64,000 bases of DNA from Cristatella mucedo (taxonomy: Eukaryota > Bryozoa > Phylactolaemata > Cristatellidae). Every line of letters starts with the position of its first letter. Positions within the stretch are counted from its first letter, which is position 1. This document shows positions 27,069 to 39,762 of this stretch, piece by piece. The notes below the pieces were generated by a model that saw nothing but the letters and a program-made list of their open reading frames with translations, was not told the DNA's origin and did not search any database. The stretch covers positions 1 through 64,000 of the forward strand of contig WPIO01000029.1 in the NCBI GenBank assembly GCA_009760855.2. The letters are read 5' to 3'. Position numbers and translations under genes: made by a program.

Positions 27069-28129
27069 TATTGTGATTAAAACTGGCACATGGCCTGTTC
27101 TGATGCAGCCCAGGTTGAGCAACTAAGGGTTGCCTTGTATAGTATCCTTAGTGGTGCCTACTGGAGTGCCGGAAATGATGGGGGCGCCAGTGTCAGCGAT
27201 AAATCGCATGCTGTTGCCGTGTTTCTTAATGCTAGTGTTGTTCTGGTCGCAATATTAGTTGGTATCGTTTAGCATTGAGATTTAGTGCATACTCGGCCGG
27301 CCTCTCTCTTCATGACGGCCGAGTCATACTGTTCTGGGCATTTATCGTGTATTGTAGTTAGTGTTGCTTTATTTGCATCTAGCCCTCCCACCCTCCTCGT
27401 CTCTCCTTCCAGTGGCTGGCTGCACTGCTCTTTCGGGCACTGACGAACAGCAATAGCTACTACCCCGTGAGAGGCTCAGGTCTGGGTTTACTATGAGGGC
27501 CCAGGCCTGCCGCTTTCGGAGAGTCGGTCCCACAGCCGTGCCTTAACAAGCCCACATTGACCAGATGTAACACCAGGACGGTGGGAGTACCAGTAAGCTC
27601 GAATCGATCCGTTGTTTGTGGCGGCTCTTCTGTGCGGGTGTGGGTAGGAAGCTAGCGGAGGTAGCCGTGATATCAATTCTAGAAGCGTTACGACATATTT
27701 GTGCTCAACGGGTCACAGAGCTTCGGAAATCAGCTTTGCATCGAGAGGCGGGAAAAGCTCATTGATGCAGCAGCCTCGTTTACAGCGGCAAAGGAATAGC
27801 CACTTTGCTGCTTTTGCAGCGAGCAATGAAGACATGTCTGCGCCCTGAGACTCAACCCACGACTGGGTCGTAAAGTGCAAACACTGTCTGTGAGCTCGGC
27901 TGTGCGATGGCAGCTCTCTCTCGTCGCTCAGTGCTGGTGCTCCTTGCCTCTACTCTGGATCGTTCTTCAGAGGCTAAGTAATCTTCCCTCGATTATTTGC
28001 TTGAGTTTGCACCCTCTTGGCAGTAAAACCACTTGAGTTTAGTGTGCTTTTTTATGTCCATGGCGTATTACGAGCACGTGCCAGCAGTACGATTTTTGCT
28101 TGTGGGCTTGAACTGGATAGCTGAGCACG
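26400..28129. other. Noncoding or unassigned, with the GT microsatellite
   Basis: A 154-codon plus frame (26501-26965) lies in a GC-rich pocket without motifs. Beyond 27070 nothing is seen. The stretch 29001-30313 also lacks recognisable features apart from a 129-codon chance frame. Confidence 0.35.
27002..27067. repeat. (GT)n microsatellite
   Basis: About 66 bases of alternating GT with one GACT interruption near 27015. Confidence 0.97.
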
Positions 28130-29000
28130 TCAGGGTCTTGTGACCTCAAACCAGTTTAGCTGGCAAAATGGTCCCAGCGCTTTGCTGCCCCTCACCTCGT
28201 CGTTGCCCATCCTCGGCGGCCCTACTTGCAGCAGCCGCCATGTGCAGGTGAAAGCAACGATACCAGACTGCAAGTTCATCGTCTACCGGTCACTGTGCCA
28301 CTGCACGACCACGGCTCGTTGTGGGTATGCCGCGCGCACGATTCTTCTGAGCCGTGCCGAGGCAGGCAAGCCAAAGCCAGCCCAAACCGGCTCGCCGGAC
28401 ATTCGGCTTCGTGAGGGCGGCGCGCAGTGCTGACGGCGGCGCACCGAAAACCTCCACGAGCCGCCGGCGCCGCTGCGTCTGGCGAGCCATTCTACCTTAG
28501 TCTGCAGCCTCGACAGCTCCGTGCGGCCCGTCGCCGTGGCCCAGCGCGAGCAAAGCTGTTGGCGACCGCCGGCACGTTCTTCCGTTAGGAACCTTGCGCA
28601 TTTGACCAGCCGGCTGAATGGCAGGAGGAGGGAGGAGGAGAGAGGGCAGTCAAGCCTGCAGTCAGCGTGCTTCTTCTTGGCCAGCGACCGTACCGCCGAC
28701 CCCAGAAAGCCGGCATCGTGATCACGCCCGGTCCAGACGGCACGCCCCTGTTCAGGACCGGCAGCCTTTGATACACCCTGCCGCCACACCAGCGGCAGCC
28801 AGGAGGCTCGACATGGTGGCGGCCCGGCTTCTGGCCACTCTTTCAGTCGGCGATCGTGGATCCGCGTCCCTCTACAGTCTTTCCACCGCGTGGCACGCGG
28901 CAGCTGTTGAGCTGCTTCCCGATCCGCGCTGACACGTCCAGGCCCGACAGGACTGGCGGTGCATTGCCGAAAGATGGCTGGCGAGCCGCCACTCACGATG
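28130..29000. other. GC-rich island with splice-like signals on both strands
   Basis: Plus strand: a good acceptor (TGCTTCTTCTTGGCCAG) opens a 28-codon end, 28685-28771, reading AGIVITPGPDGTPLFRTGSL before TGA. Minus strand: a strong pyrimidine tract and CAG at about 28615 open a frame ending RTELSRLQTK at a GTAGAA donor. The two do not fit one gene. A 237-codon minus ORF (28996-28283) spans the block. No family is recognised. Confidence 0.2.
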
Positions 29001-30313
29001 TCAGAGCGAGATATTGACCTGCTTTCTCGTCGGCGGTCGGTGCCACTTCCTAACGCGCCTTCCAGTTACTCAGCAGCTGTGGGCTTCACTCCAACCATAT
29101 TTCCCATCTGTTTTGTCGACAGTCTTTCTCGGTCGTTTAGCACAAGGAGTCACCTATCGTCCTGTATCTGTTCGTACGTTCATTAGCTCAGCCGTGTCTT
29201 CAGCCATCATTCTTTTTTCTTTATCATTGCGGCTTTGGCTGCTCGGCTGCCAATTAATGCCACTGCACAGACTCTACTGCTGCTTTGTGTATTTCCCTGG
29301 GAAGTATTCGGCTGTGTGCGAGACCGCTGTGGAAGGGGGAGAGACCACCATCGTCAGCATTGACCAGTTGCCCGCCCGTGACAGTAGTACTGTGATAAGC
29401 TAACTTTTAGTTACTATGTCTGAGACTGCTGGCCACATCCTACTTACCACTGAGAAATCGAATGAGGCCGCAAGTTGCACAATCGAACGCGATGCTCCCT
29501 GGTGTACACTGTCGTCTGGGTCACATGCCACGTTCTGAGCCTGCACTCGGGTTTTCGGGCTTCATTAAAATTTCATCTTTGATTATTTAATGCCACTGGC
29601 AAACAAGGAACGCGATAAATCTGACTTTTGCCGCTTGCTTTGTGGTCTCACTCTACTTCCTGCTGGTGGTGGCTTTGTTGTGGCACAGCAACTCGATATC
29701 GGTGAGCATGTTGGTTTGCAACACTTCCTCGAATGCAGATTCACTTAGGCAGACCAACTTTCCAGAAATCGTTGAACCCGGCGATTACTCACAGCCGTGG
29801 TAGCTCTCGATATGTCGTGGCTGCCCAAATGCATGGATATGGTATTAAAATGTGGTCTCGATTGAGCTGTATCTAAAGAAGACGAGTGATCATCTGCTGC
29901 TGACCCCACTAGCCCACTTCAGGCTGAGGCGAACCTGCTGCCCGACGCAGACCCACAGCACCTCTAAATAGTTGCAGCTGCACACGACACCCAATTGGCC
30001 GTGGAGCACAGGAGTGAGGGAAGTAAACCGTGGACCCTGAGACCAAACTACGCAGAGTGAATAGATTACATGTGTTGATTTGCCGTGCCGTCCACCCAGG
30101 AAGTTTTGGGGCGTTCTACTGTTTGAGAAATGAATCATCCGAAAAATAAGTCGTAGCCGTGAAACAAATAATCCATAGCGATTGGTTATTGGTTCTATAA
30201 GTGTGATAAATTGTGAAAATACCGATTTGACAGCTTGAGCGCCGAGTGCGACCGAAATATGGGTCCTCACAGATCGTGCTCGGTGAGTTCTTCCAGTCTA
30301 GAGGTAACTCACT

Positions 30314-30492
30314 GAAATAATAAATAAATAAATGCCCAACTGGGTCAAACAGCCTCTTTTTGCATATAGCGACAGAAGGAGCCTTTATGGCTATCACCAC
30401 CCTTGCAGTGGCGATAAAGAATCGCCCACCACAGGGAATCGAACCGGGACCGAGGTCTCGTGAAAACAACCTTACCTAGTGAGCCATCACGG
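30314..30492 (-). mobile_element. SINE2 copy
   Basis: Tail (AATA)n at 30314-30332, then AAACAGCCTCTTTTTGCATA, TAGCGACAGAAGGAGCC, TGGCTATCACCACCCTTGCA and B-box complement GGAATCGAACC at 30435-30445. The head ends near CCTAGTGAGCCATCACGG. Confidence 0.85.
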
Positions 30493-32032
30493 CTCAGCAA
30501 ACAAATACCGAATATAGTCAATCTTTTTGGTCGTCATTGTTTGTACGACCTATTATTAATACGGTAGCAACGAAGCGAAAAATAACTTTCCACCTTCCCC
30601 CTCCACTCGGGCCCGCTTCTTGGTGGTATCGCAGCTCTTTCGTCTGTTGACTATAATGGGTTTTGTTCAGGATGAAAAATCTTCCAACTCAAACATTCGC
30701 AGTAGTTCTCGTATTTCACGTAGTAGCGCCACGTTCCTGGAAGCTCTTCGCCAGGCAACGGCTCTTGACGTGCCCAATCAAGGCCTTATGCTGGAGAGAT
30801 TACCCGCAGTCGAACGACTTATGGAAATGTGGGGGACTACAGATGGAAGTCTTGCTGTCAACAGAAAATTTAGAAAAGGTGAAGGCTGACTTAAAAGGGT
30901 GAGTGCAAATGCTTTCGTTGATTTTAAATAATGATGCCGTCGACGGCTTGACTGCTCCTGCTGCTTTGGCGTTCATCGCTTTCTCTGGTAAACAATCTCT
31001 TCAACCATCAAATGATAAAGCGATCACAAATGATAAAAGTCAACCTAATGACTCCGAGCCGCTTCTTACAGCTACCGGTCCGGCCCACTTTGACACATCT
31101 AACTCAAGGGCAGCCATTATTTGCCAAATCGACCTCTTCCAACTAAGTACTGCTCTGACTTAAAGATACGGGCAAATAATGGTAATCTGAAGGTGTGATC
31201 ATTCAGCTGTATCGTTTGTGTAGTCAAAGTAGACTCAGGGTTTTCCCAGACTGTTTGCGTTTTATCCCACAATAAGACGAGCTTTTTAGTCCAGATGATG
31301 TATGCCTGCAAAACTCTGGGCAGTAGGTTCCTTCAATGAAGTAACTCACAGTGCTTTCTCGATTTCATAAAGGTTCAGACATCCACACATTGACTCTTCT
31401 TCCCTTACACCAGTACGTGTAAACAGCAGTAATCTGTGATCATTAATTAGAGATCAAAGATGCGAATCCCTATGGAACCTATTTAAAAGGTAACTGCGTT
31501 ACATAACCTTAAAACTTATTCCTTAACTAATCTTCCCTAAATTCTTTTTTGACTACCGATCCCATACCATGTCCTCCACGAAGCCGTCCCAAGGTGGTCG
31601 GTGAAACCTGTTCCGTGGTGGAAAATAGCCTATTGCTACGAAATGCACATTATATCTTAAACTCAAGTCGCGATCTGAACAGGCACGCATAGCCGGCGTG
31701 GGTCCCTGTAGACTGACAAATACTGCTGAGTTGGCGCATCTAGCATGGCTAAAACGACTCGGTATTCAACTATACCGATACACGAAGGCTCGACGGTAAA
31801 GGCCACCGCGACAATCAACGGCACCACAAATTATCGCTGCGTTGGAATAGAACAGTCTACTCTGTAGCCACACAGCGGCACGAACAGAAAAGCGTACAAT
31901 CCACTTTGAAGAATAAGTAAAACTAGCCCCCGGCCATCACTACAGTTGACTCCAATTCCTGAATTGAAACCATGGATTGAGAATATCCAAGGCTTTACAA
32001 TGATTATAATTCAGACCACTCATAGTCTCCGT
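30493..32032. other. No gene seen
   Basis: Small frames of 80-90 codons near 30620-31163 have ordinary composition and no motifs. The gaps 32151-32712 and 32869-33599 are also empty. Confidence 0.45.
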
Positions 32033-32150
32033 AGTAATAATAATAATATCAACATTGCATGATGGGGGCGCCCTCAGAGAACTCGATCTCTTTCTGGGTG
32101 CTTTACATTTGCTACAAAGAAATGCGATTTCGAATGGTGAGTAACTCTGT
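32033..32150 (-). mobile_element. LINE-B 3' end
   Basis: (AAT)n, then CCCTCAGAGAACTCGATCTC, GGGTGCTTTACATTTGCTAC and GAATGGTGAGTAA. It is the reverse complement of the family tail, truncated after about 115 bases. Confidence 0.78.
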
Positions 32151-32712
32151 CAGCCGTGTACTGTCGCCGTGATCCAACCGATTTCTCGCGAACACGAGGT
32201 GCTTCTTTCAACCTGACTGTCAGCTGAAACGAACGAGTCCCACTTAATCTGTGATTGCACGGTTGAGAGAAACGAAGGATTGAAGGGACGGTGGCAACTT
32301 TTTGGTCATTCAACGTTTGTTGTTAGGGCAGCCTTAGATATGCTCTGACGCCATTTTTATTCCTGACATCGAGCGCTACCAACTGTTCGACCTAATTCGT
32401 CCTCACTTTGCTTGAATCTACGCCTCCCTATAGAACCAACGCTGGTTCTGTGGTGGCCTACGTTTTTCTACTCAACATCTGCAGTACCTATGCTTCCCTC
32501 TCGGGCATTGACTTTCACCCATACGCCTATGCCATCCATACGTCGTTTTGCTTTTCGCAGGCTGCGAATTCTGCGACTCCTAGCGGCACACTCGTAAATG
32601 CACGCCTACCCGCGATGATAGGGTGATAGGGCAAGGTCAAGATTAAGCTTCGTAAGGTCGACCCACGTCCACCTGCGAAAACTAAGATTTGGCCTAAGAC
32701 GCTTTCCACTTA

Positions 32713-32868
32713 GACGGTTTGGCCCAGTGGTTCGGTGTTCTCGCCCCGACCAAGGTGTTGTCGAGGTTGTGGGCTCGAGTCCGCGCTATAAGTAAGAAAC
32801 GCACTGACATAGATGATTAAGTTCTCTTAGGGCACTATATAAATCAATTATAGAATTTATATATATTT
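32713..32868 (+). mobile_element. SINE1 copy
   Basis: GGTTTGGCCCAGTGGTTCGG, GAGGTTGTGGGCTCGAGTCC (B box close to GGTTCGANTCC) and the tail TTAAGTTCTCTTAGGGCACT followed by TATAAATCAATT. The middle of the tail is diverged. Confidence 0.78.
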
Positions 32869-33599
32869 GTTTAAAACGGCGGCTCCCTGGGCAGCCGGGA
32901 GCGCTAGCCGATATTGTGCAAAGGTCTCTGAAGCCAGTTATTACGCCCCTCGCTACTTCTTTGCTCGGCAGAGCTTTCTGCTATTGCACATTAATCCCTA
33001 TCGCCCCCACGCGCGAAAAGCAAAAGCATAGTCGGCTGTGCCTTTCTCTCGCCAAAGGTCGCTCCTTAGCCCACATTTAGTGTAGGTCCCACTGTGGACG
33101 CGAAGACTTCCGCGAACCACGTCCACCCAGTTTTGCTTCCTCTCGTCTTTCAGGCGCCTCGATCCAGACGCTCTCCGCTCCTCGCGTCGTTACTCACTGC
33201 TCTATATCTGCCTCAGTTTCTGCCCAGATATGAGACGCCTGTCAAGCTCTCAGGCTCGAGATTGCTTCCTGACCGGCCAGAAGCGTCGTTATCTCGATGC
33301 AATTACCGCTGCGCTCTCCGAGGCTACGCGTGGTTATGGGCGTGTCCTACCGGCTGTATATTGACTACGTCGCGATCTCCCGAAGTATGGGGTTGGGCGT
33401 CGTCACCTATTTAGCATGAGAACCGCCCGCCAAACGATCACAATAACCACACCATGGCTGAATCTCTCTGCTTGAAGAAGTCTGTTACCGCCGGCTTAGT
33501 TGTAGCAGCTTGTGGTACGGCGTATAGACTCGCTGCCGCTGCCGCGAGCTCCTAAAACGCTAGTTACGGTTAGCTGGCTATTATGCCGCCTGTACGTTG

Positions 33600-34170
33600 G
33601 AAGGGTAGAGGCGCCGGCGACGACGGACGCTTGTGATTGCGTGATGTGCTCGGTGCACGTCCAGATCTTTATGAAACTCCCACAGGAGAGTGAGAAAGAG
33701 AGAGGAGATGGAGTCGGTTGATTTGGGCATCGGGGACCGGCTGCAAACTGAGTTCTTGCAGTTTGTCGCTAAATGGGAGCGGCGTGGCCACGCTAGGCCA
33801 TTTGTAGCGCGGTCTCTCCCGAAGAAAGGTTCGGATGTGCGGGTTTCTCACGTAAGATGCTTTGAGTTGATTCGGTTACTGCGCTAGGCTGGCAGGTCCC
33901 CTGGATTTAGACTATCTCAACATTCGTCTGCTGCGTGACACGGGCCAGTTCGTATGTGCGTCTCTATCGAAGACCTTTGCACGAGCGATCAAGCCCTTAA
34001 GATGCTGCGGATATCTGTGAGTGACGCCGGGCTTGCGCAGACGAGTAATCAAGTGCTGCTGGCTGCAAACGTTCATGCTGCTTATCCAGAAATTGGCATT
34101 GCGACTATTCCTGGCTCGTGCAGTATTGAGTTGAGTTCCCTGCGGCGGCTGGATAGCTTATAGTAGAGGC
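33600..34170 (+). other. Weak coding-like stretches, unknown
   Basis: Two short frames follow each other in different phases: MESVDLGIGDRLQTEFLQF..SHVRCFELIRLLR (33708-33887) and SDAGLAQTSNQVLLAANVHA..SCSIELSSLRRL (to 34163). Composition is less skewed than the surrounding repeats. They may be remnants of a decayed element or exon; nothing identifies them. Confidence 0.15.
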
Positions 34171-34665
34171 GCACATTGCAGCTTCCATCCTTATCGAGCC
34201 ACGATGGGCTTTGTATTGGCATTTCATTTGACCGTCGAGACCGCGAGGAAACCGCTTGGTGTCCCAAGTGATTAGACTCCGGGATTAGAGTGGTTAGTAC
34301 TCAGCTGCTACGTTCGGATTTAGTTGGTCAAGACCAACCAGCTCAACCACATGTGACGCTTGGTCTGCACAATCCTGACTGTCTTTGATGATTTAGACAT
34401 ATTGGATGTCCTAGCTGCTGATCGCTCCACTTCATGAGGGATGCCGGTGTGGTGATAGTGTCAGAGATTTGTTACAAAGTGCAATGCTTGCTCACTTCAG
34501 GCAGGTGCAGTGATCTTGCTAGAAAGGAGCTTTTCACTGGGGTGGCTATACACCACTCAATTTGGCCATTAAGGATGATTAACCACGTTTGCTCTTAGAT
34601 CGGTCTCAAGCCTTTTTATATTCAATTTGTGGATGAAACATAGCTTTTTCCTCAAGATATTTTAC

Positions 34666-35232
34666 GCATATAATAATAATAATAATAATTCGCCCGACCA
34701 TGAAAGTACACCCTCAGAGAACTCAATCTCTTCTCTAGGCACTTTACATTTGCTGTAAAAGTGAAAATTTGACACTAAATGGTAAAGTAAAATCATGCTT
34801 GAAAAACAAACGAGGATAGGAATACACATGGTTAGTGACATGCACAGGGTCAGCATGCAAATGTGGTTGGTGGCAGCATGCACAGTGTCAGCTCACGCAT
34901 AAGCGCATCAAGGACGAATCACAGGGACCCACTAAATGCTGTCCTAAATAGGTGTGTTTTTAGATTCCTTTTTGAATGTGGTCAGGTCAGGGGATGTTTT
35001 GACATGCAGGTCAGGGAGGAGGTTCCAGGCTTTGAGCATATGAACTGAAATGCACGGTCTCCAAAGGATTTTAAGGTTTGTATGAGGTGTTTGTGGGCAT
35101 GTTGGATTCCGAGAAGCCGGGTGCACGATGTTTGGCCTTGATGGGGTAGTCATATCTGACAGATGGAGCTGGAGCCATAGAATGAAGGGACCTAAAAGTG
35201 AGCTTGACAAAAACCTTTTCGAAGTCAATCAT
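34666..35232 (-). mobile_element. LINE-B 3' portion
   Basis: Begins with an (AAT)n tail and runs through the 3' UTR into the last coding segment. On the minus strand it encodes LLGPFILWLQL, a decayed form of the family's [14 protein letters not shown] segment, and NLKILWRPCISVHML. It is truncated at about 35232. An odd CGCCCGACC replaces part of the tail next to the (AAT)n. Confidence 0.85.
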
Positions 35233-36996
35233 ATGTTGGTGCTGTCACAGTGCGAGACTGTATTACTCACTGGGGCCGAGCTAGTGGGAGCTACCCACAT
35301 CTGTATTCCATGTGGCAGATCGACTGGTCTGGATAAGCATGAGACGGATTCTCAAAATCTCGAATTGCATGTGTAAGAGCTATCGGCCTGGCTGGAGGAG
35401 GCTCTCCTGGGGTCACGAGTGGGCTCTCAGCTCTGGTCGATTGGGCCCACCACGATCTGTGGTTGCTGGCCGGCTGTGTTGGATCACAACGGCGCTCGAT
35501 CGCCAGGCAACCTAAACCACCGATTTAGACTGTGGTACACGTCACTAATCATTGGTTGCGATCACCGAAAGTCTGCTGTGGTTTCCGATGCTTGTGCCTC
35601 AAGCTGCAAGATTATCGTGTACAGATTTTGCCTAATGCCTGTAAAGCTAAGCTTCTCTCACACAAAGAAGGCAGTGCTGCAGTGCAGAAGAGAAAAGTGG
35701 AGTGCTTTGGACTCTACTCGATTTGATTGTTGGAAGGAGTGCAGCCATTTATCTTGTTCGGTTCACGACTAGTCAGTAGAGTAAAGCAAAGACAGAAGGT
35801 GAATGTGCTTGAAGAGCTAGCTCGGCAGTGTCTAGCCGTTTAATTAGCTGTCCTTGTGAGCTGTGAGTATGAAAGTCTGTTATACGTGTTCATAAATCAT
35901 ATTGTGCTGGAGATCGTAGTTTTGAATTCTTCCTTTCCTGAGGCCTTACTACTATTGGGGGCATTGTACTGCCATGAGACGTGTTGCCGAGCGAACGATG
36001 AAGGCTGCACGGCTGCACTGTATGAGTCATCTTGCTGTCCTCCCAATGCCGTGCAGTCTTTTGACTTATCGAGCATTCTGCTCAAATGCCTCGAAAAGGG
36101 AGATCACGAGATCTACTTTCCGGCTGGGGTCATCCTCTGTAATGTACAACTCGCTTTGTTTAAGTCTTAGCTAAAGACACTTTGCTCAAATCAGCTTTCC
36201 TGCGTCAGACCTGTCCTGCTCTGGTTTTGTCTTTTGCATGCGCACCACGATGCCACGATTTAGTGCGTGTCACTAGCGATGAGGTCTTATTAACCGGTGG
36301 CAATGAATGTCTTCCATGTTTGCTTTAGTATGCTAGCGCAAGCATGACATTTGATTTGCTTGTGCATCCTTGATATGATGCGTGACACCTACCCACGTGT
36401 TCATTTTATTGAAGTAAGCTGTAAAACGCCTGGATAGGAGGCTGAAGTTCTCTTTCAGGAAGGGCGCTTCCCACAAAATGGCCAACTACCATTATTGCTT
36501 ATTCTTAATATTATTATTGAGTCGGTCGGAACGTGCTGCATTTATCCCGGCATAGTAGTGAAAATCTATTCACTCAGTGAGCGATTGCACCTGTGTGTGG
36601 CTTGCCGGACTCTGTATCATGACGCTGGATACCTCAGAAACTGTTTCACCATCCACAAACCATCACTGGTGGAAGCACGCAGGCACGTGGGACGCGACAG
36701 AAGGTGGCCAGCAATGTACTTTGCCCTTCACGATTTTGGCTTTTCTGGATGCTCCTAGATGCTGTGCTGCCTGTGTCTCCGGTGCAGTAATATGAGCCTA
36801 GCTAGCCTCTGTGAGGCTCTCACATAAATGCAGTGTTCTATACTTACTTGAAATGTAAATGAAAGGAGGAGAGAGAGCGTGACTACAATCTCATGGCCTG
36901 AGTGGTGAGCAGAGGCTATGGCTACTTAAAAATACACAACAGAGGCCTAGAGAGGAAGTCATTTTTGCCAGGCCCAAAAGCTATCAGCACGTATTT
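35233..36996. other. No confident gene
   Basis: Frames of 117 (35419-35772) and 104 codons (35856-36170) on the plus strand have no recognisable domain. No repeats were seen. Confidence 0.4.
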
Positions 36997-37398
36997 TTAG
37001 CGTCCAAGCTCGATGCGTTTTGCTAGGTCAAGGGACTTGAAAGTACTGTTACACACAGGGTTCGAGGGCTGCATTGCGCGCCCGTGCTCGAGAAGTAACT
37101 GAAGCTGAGCCTGAGGCGGGCAGCCTTCTCTCGAGGCTCTCTCTGGAGTCCAGTGAAGCCGGAGCCTGCACAGCTTGGCGCAGAGCGCGGAGTCCTTGGC
37201 TGTCTGAATCCACTGGAGTGCATGCAGGCACTCATCACTGCCGCGCTGCTGCGACTCGGCATGCCTTCGAGTTATCTTAGTAGCTCGCGCATGCTTTACA
37301 GTCGTCTCCATCTCGCTCGTGTTCCTGGACGTAAGCATTCTGCTGCGCAGCGATTGGTGAAAGGTCGCAGGCTGATTCCCTGGCGCTGCGCGCGCCAT
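36997..37398 (-). other. 133-codon minus-strand ORF, possible exon, unknown
   Basis: Codons lean to G/C at third positions and the frame extends beyond the GC-rich patch. The protein is balanced and hydrophilic with an alpha-helical look: SDECLHALQWIQTAKDSALC, CPPQAQLQLLLEHGRAMQP and an end at DLAKRIELGR. A possible acceptor (TGCTTACGTCCAG) would start it near 37334. It abuts the 5' end of a LINE-A copy. I recognise no family. Confidence 0.22.
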
Positions 37399-37404
37399 CA
37401 GCCT

Positions 37405-38447
37405 GAAACTGAGATGCTGCAGTTCTTGCCGATATTCGATCCTGGTCGTCGGAGACTTCCCTGAAATTAAATGACGATAAAAGCCGAACTGCTTCTCATC
37501 GACATTTCAAGCGTGTGGCCGATTAAAAGGCTGCTGAATTTCTAATAGTGATGCTATTGTGCGACCTTCACCACGTGCTTGCCAATGGAGGTGTCGCGAT
37601 CCGACAGCTGCCTCAAAATTATTCAAAAAGCTTCATTCAGACGACTGCTCACAGCTAGCCATCCAGATCATCTATCCAAGATTGTAGCTGTGGCAATATG
37701 TCTCCCAGTGGCCAGACTTTAACTAGCTCAGTTTCTGGTCTCGAGCTTGATTATTGTAATTCCTTTGCGGCTATGGGCTGCCAAAGCGATTATGCTACCA
37801 CTGCAAGCGGACTCTGAATATGGCTGCAAGGCTGAGTCTTCGAGTCCCAGCGGTTTTGAGCACTGTCTCGTCACCCTTTGCTGGAAGAGCTAGGATGGTT
37901 GCCGCTGGGCAAAGGATACAGGTACAAGGAGTTCTTACGCTGACCCACAAGGCCTGCCACGGCTTGGCTCCTTCCTACTCAGCTGAGCTGCTGCATCGAG
38001 CTTTCAGCCTGTCTCGCGCCCTCAGGTCACTGTGTGGACACATAATTAAGCTGTCCCATTCCTCCGGCTTAAAGACTGCTGGCGACAGGAAGCGCTTTAG
38101 CTCTGGGCAGGTCCTAGACTTGTGGAACTTGCTTCCACAATTCTACTGCTGCGACATCTCAGGCAGCTGCCGACTATGGCACATCTTTTTCTGCGGTCGT
38201 GAAACTGACTTACTCTGCTGCTGTCTCTCACTACCTCAACTGCTCTCCTAACTCTGCATGCTTCCCACTTTCTTTGCCATGATGAGGACTGAAGGTCTGT
38301 TGGCTACCGAAATGCTTGACCCGAAAGCCGCTTATGCGTGAGTGTCTTTTGTCTTTTCAAAATCCTCCTGCGTAAGCAGCCCACATGGTCTTTGCATGAT
38401 TTGAGGAGTTGACTGCGAGCGGACCATTACCATTACATTACATTACG
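37405..38447 (+). mobile_element. LINE-A copy, degraded 3' part with tail
   Basis: Matches the 62-64 kb copy from GCCGATATTCGATCC (with 63411 onward) through the ACTCATAT-poor thumb region and MAARL..TLTHKA..HGLAPSY, with many indels. It continues past the point where the other copy is cut, giving the 3' UTR and a short tail of ATTAC repeats at about 38427-38446. The ORF at 37820-38251 is a remnant of the RT C-terminal segment. It is 5'-truncated at about 37405. Confidence 0.88.
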
Positions 38448-39215
38448 GCTCGTTGTCTGCTTTCCCTTATATCGATGCATCGATTCAACCTCAAGGATCT
38501 CTCTCTCTGGCCTGCAGGTGTCGCTTCAATTCGCTTTGCACCAGCCTAGCTATCTGAACTCCTGGCTGCTCCAGTGTTTGTCTCTAGCGCCTCTCGGCGG
38601 CCAGGCGGCTTGCTGCTCACACTAAGTGGTGAAATCTGTTGGTGGTACGACCTTCACTGCTGTAGGGCACCAAAAGCCTGGAACTCTACTCCCGGCTTCT
38701 GGTCCCACCTGGGTCAGACTTTGCTGCGCCATTAAAGGTTTCAGCGACAGTTCACCCTGTTCTTGGTTTGAGCCTTCCCTGTGCCCCTGTGAGACTTGTC
38801 TAGTTTAGCTCTACGATGTGCTTTGCATCGCTCTACCTGTCTAGTGTGTGTGTGTGTGCGCGTGCGGCATGGCGTGCGTGCGTGCTGCAATCTTGTGCTG
38901 CAGCTGTCGAGTGTCTCTTATGTGCTTTCGCGCTGCCATGCTGGCCTGAGCGTGGTACTGCGCATATCGTTATACCCTCGGCTATTATTCTTTGCTTAGA
39001 GATGGAGTTCTTTGGGATGCTATGCAGCTTCACCTCTTGTTGATATCATTACTATCATCGTCGTTACTGGTACCATTGCTTGCCCTCAACACAGCAGTCG
39101 AGTCATGTCGGGCCTAAGCCATTCTGCAGCGCTTCTATGACGGATCTGTTCTAGTTGTATCAGCCTGCCCAGCCGGGTGTACGGCACGTTCTGCTGCTTC
39201 AGCTGGCATCTGTAA

Positions 39216-39300
39216 TAATAATAATAATAAATGCATGATAAAAGCACCCTCAGAGACTCACCTCATTACTAGGCGCTTTGTACATTTTGCTGCAGGTCTA
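39216..39300 (-). mobile_element. LINE-B tail fragment, left arm of an inverted pair
   Basis: (AAT)n, ATGCATGATAAAAGCACCC, TCAGAGACTCACCTC and AGGCGCTTTGTACATTTTGC. It is the reverse complement of the fragment at 39680-39762. Confidence 0.75.
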
Positions 39301-39679
39301 GTCGGTGCTCCAGGGGCTATGCATGCAAGGGTGGGCACTCACACATATGCGTTGGCATGCTCACAGACACGTGCATGCATAGCTCCTCAAACCCTGCAGT
39401 ACACAGGGACATATGCACACTGTGTGTGTGCCCTGTCAAAAACACTCTTGATGGTAGCCAAGGCATGGAAAGCTGGGCTGCCATCCTCAGCCGCTCACGC
39501 AGTGCAGCGCGCGCAGGGCAAGTACTAATGAACAACCTAGCCAGCTGTGGAGTGGTCCAACTCGGTGGAGTATGGGTTTTGCAATTTCATTTTGGGATCA
39601 GCAGATGTAGCTGTAGACATATTGGCAATAGTAATTGTCGGAGGCTGACGTTGAATGGTTATCATCAATCACGGTTTCC

Positions 39680-39762
39680 CTTTCATCATGAATGTAAAGC
39701 ACCTAGAAAGAGATTGAGTTCTCTGAGGGACTTTATCACGTGTATTATTATTTTTATTATTA
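39680..39762 (+). mobile_element. LINE-B tail fragment, right arm of an inverted pair
   Basis: ATGAATGTAAAGCACCTAG, AAAGAGATTGAGTTCTCTGA, then TTTATCACGTGTATTATTAT. It faces the left arm across about 380 bases that show no similarity to either LINE family. Confidence 0.78.
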
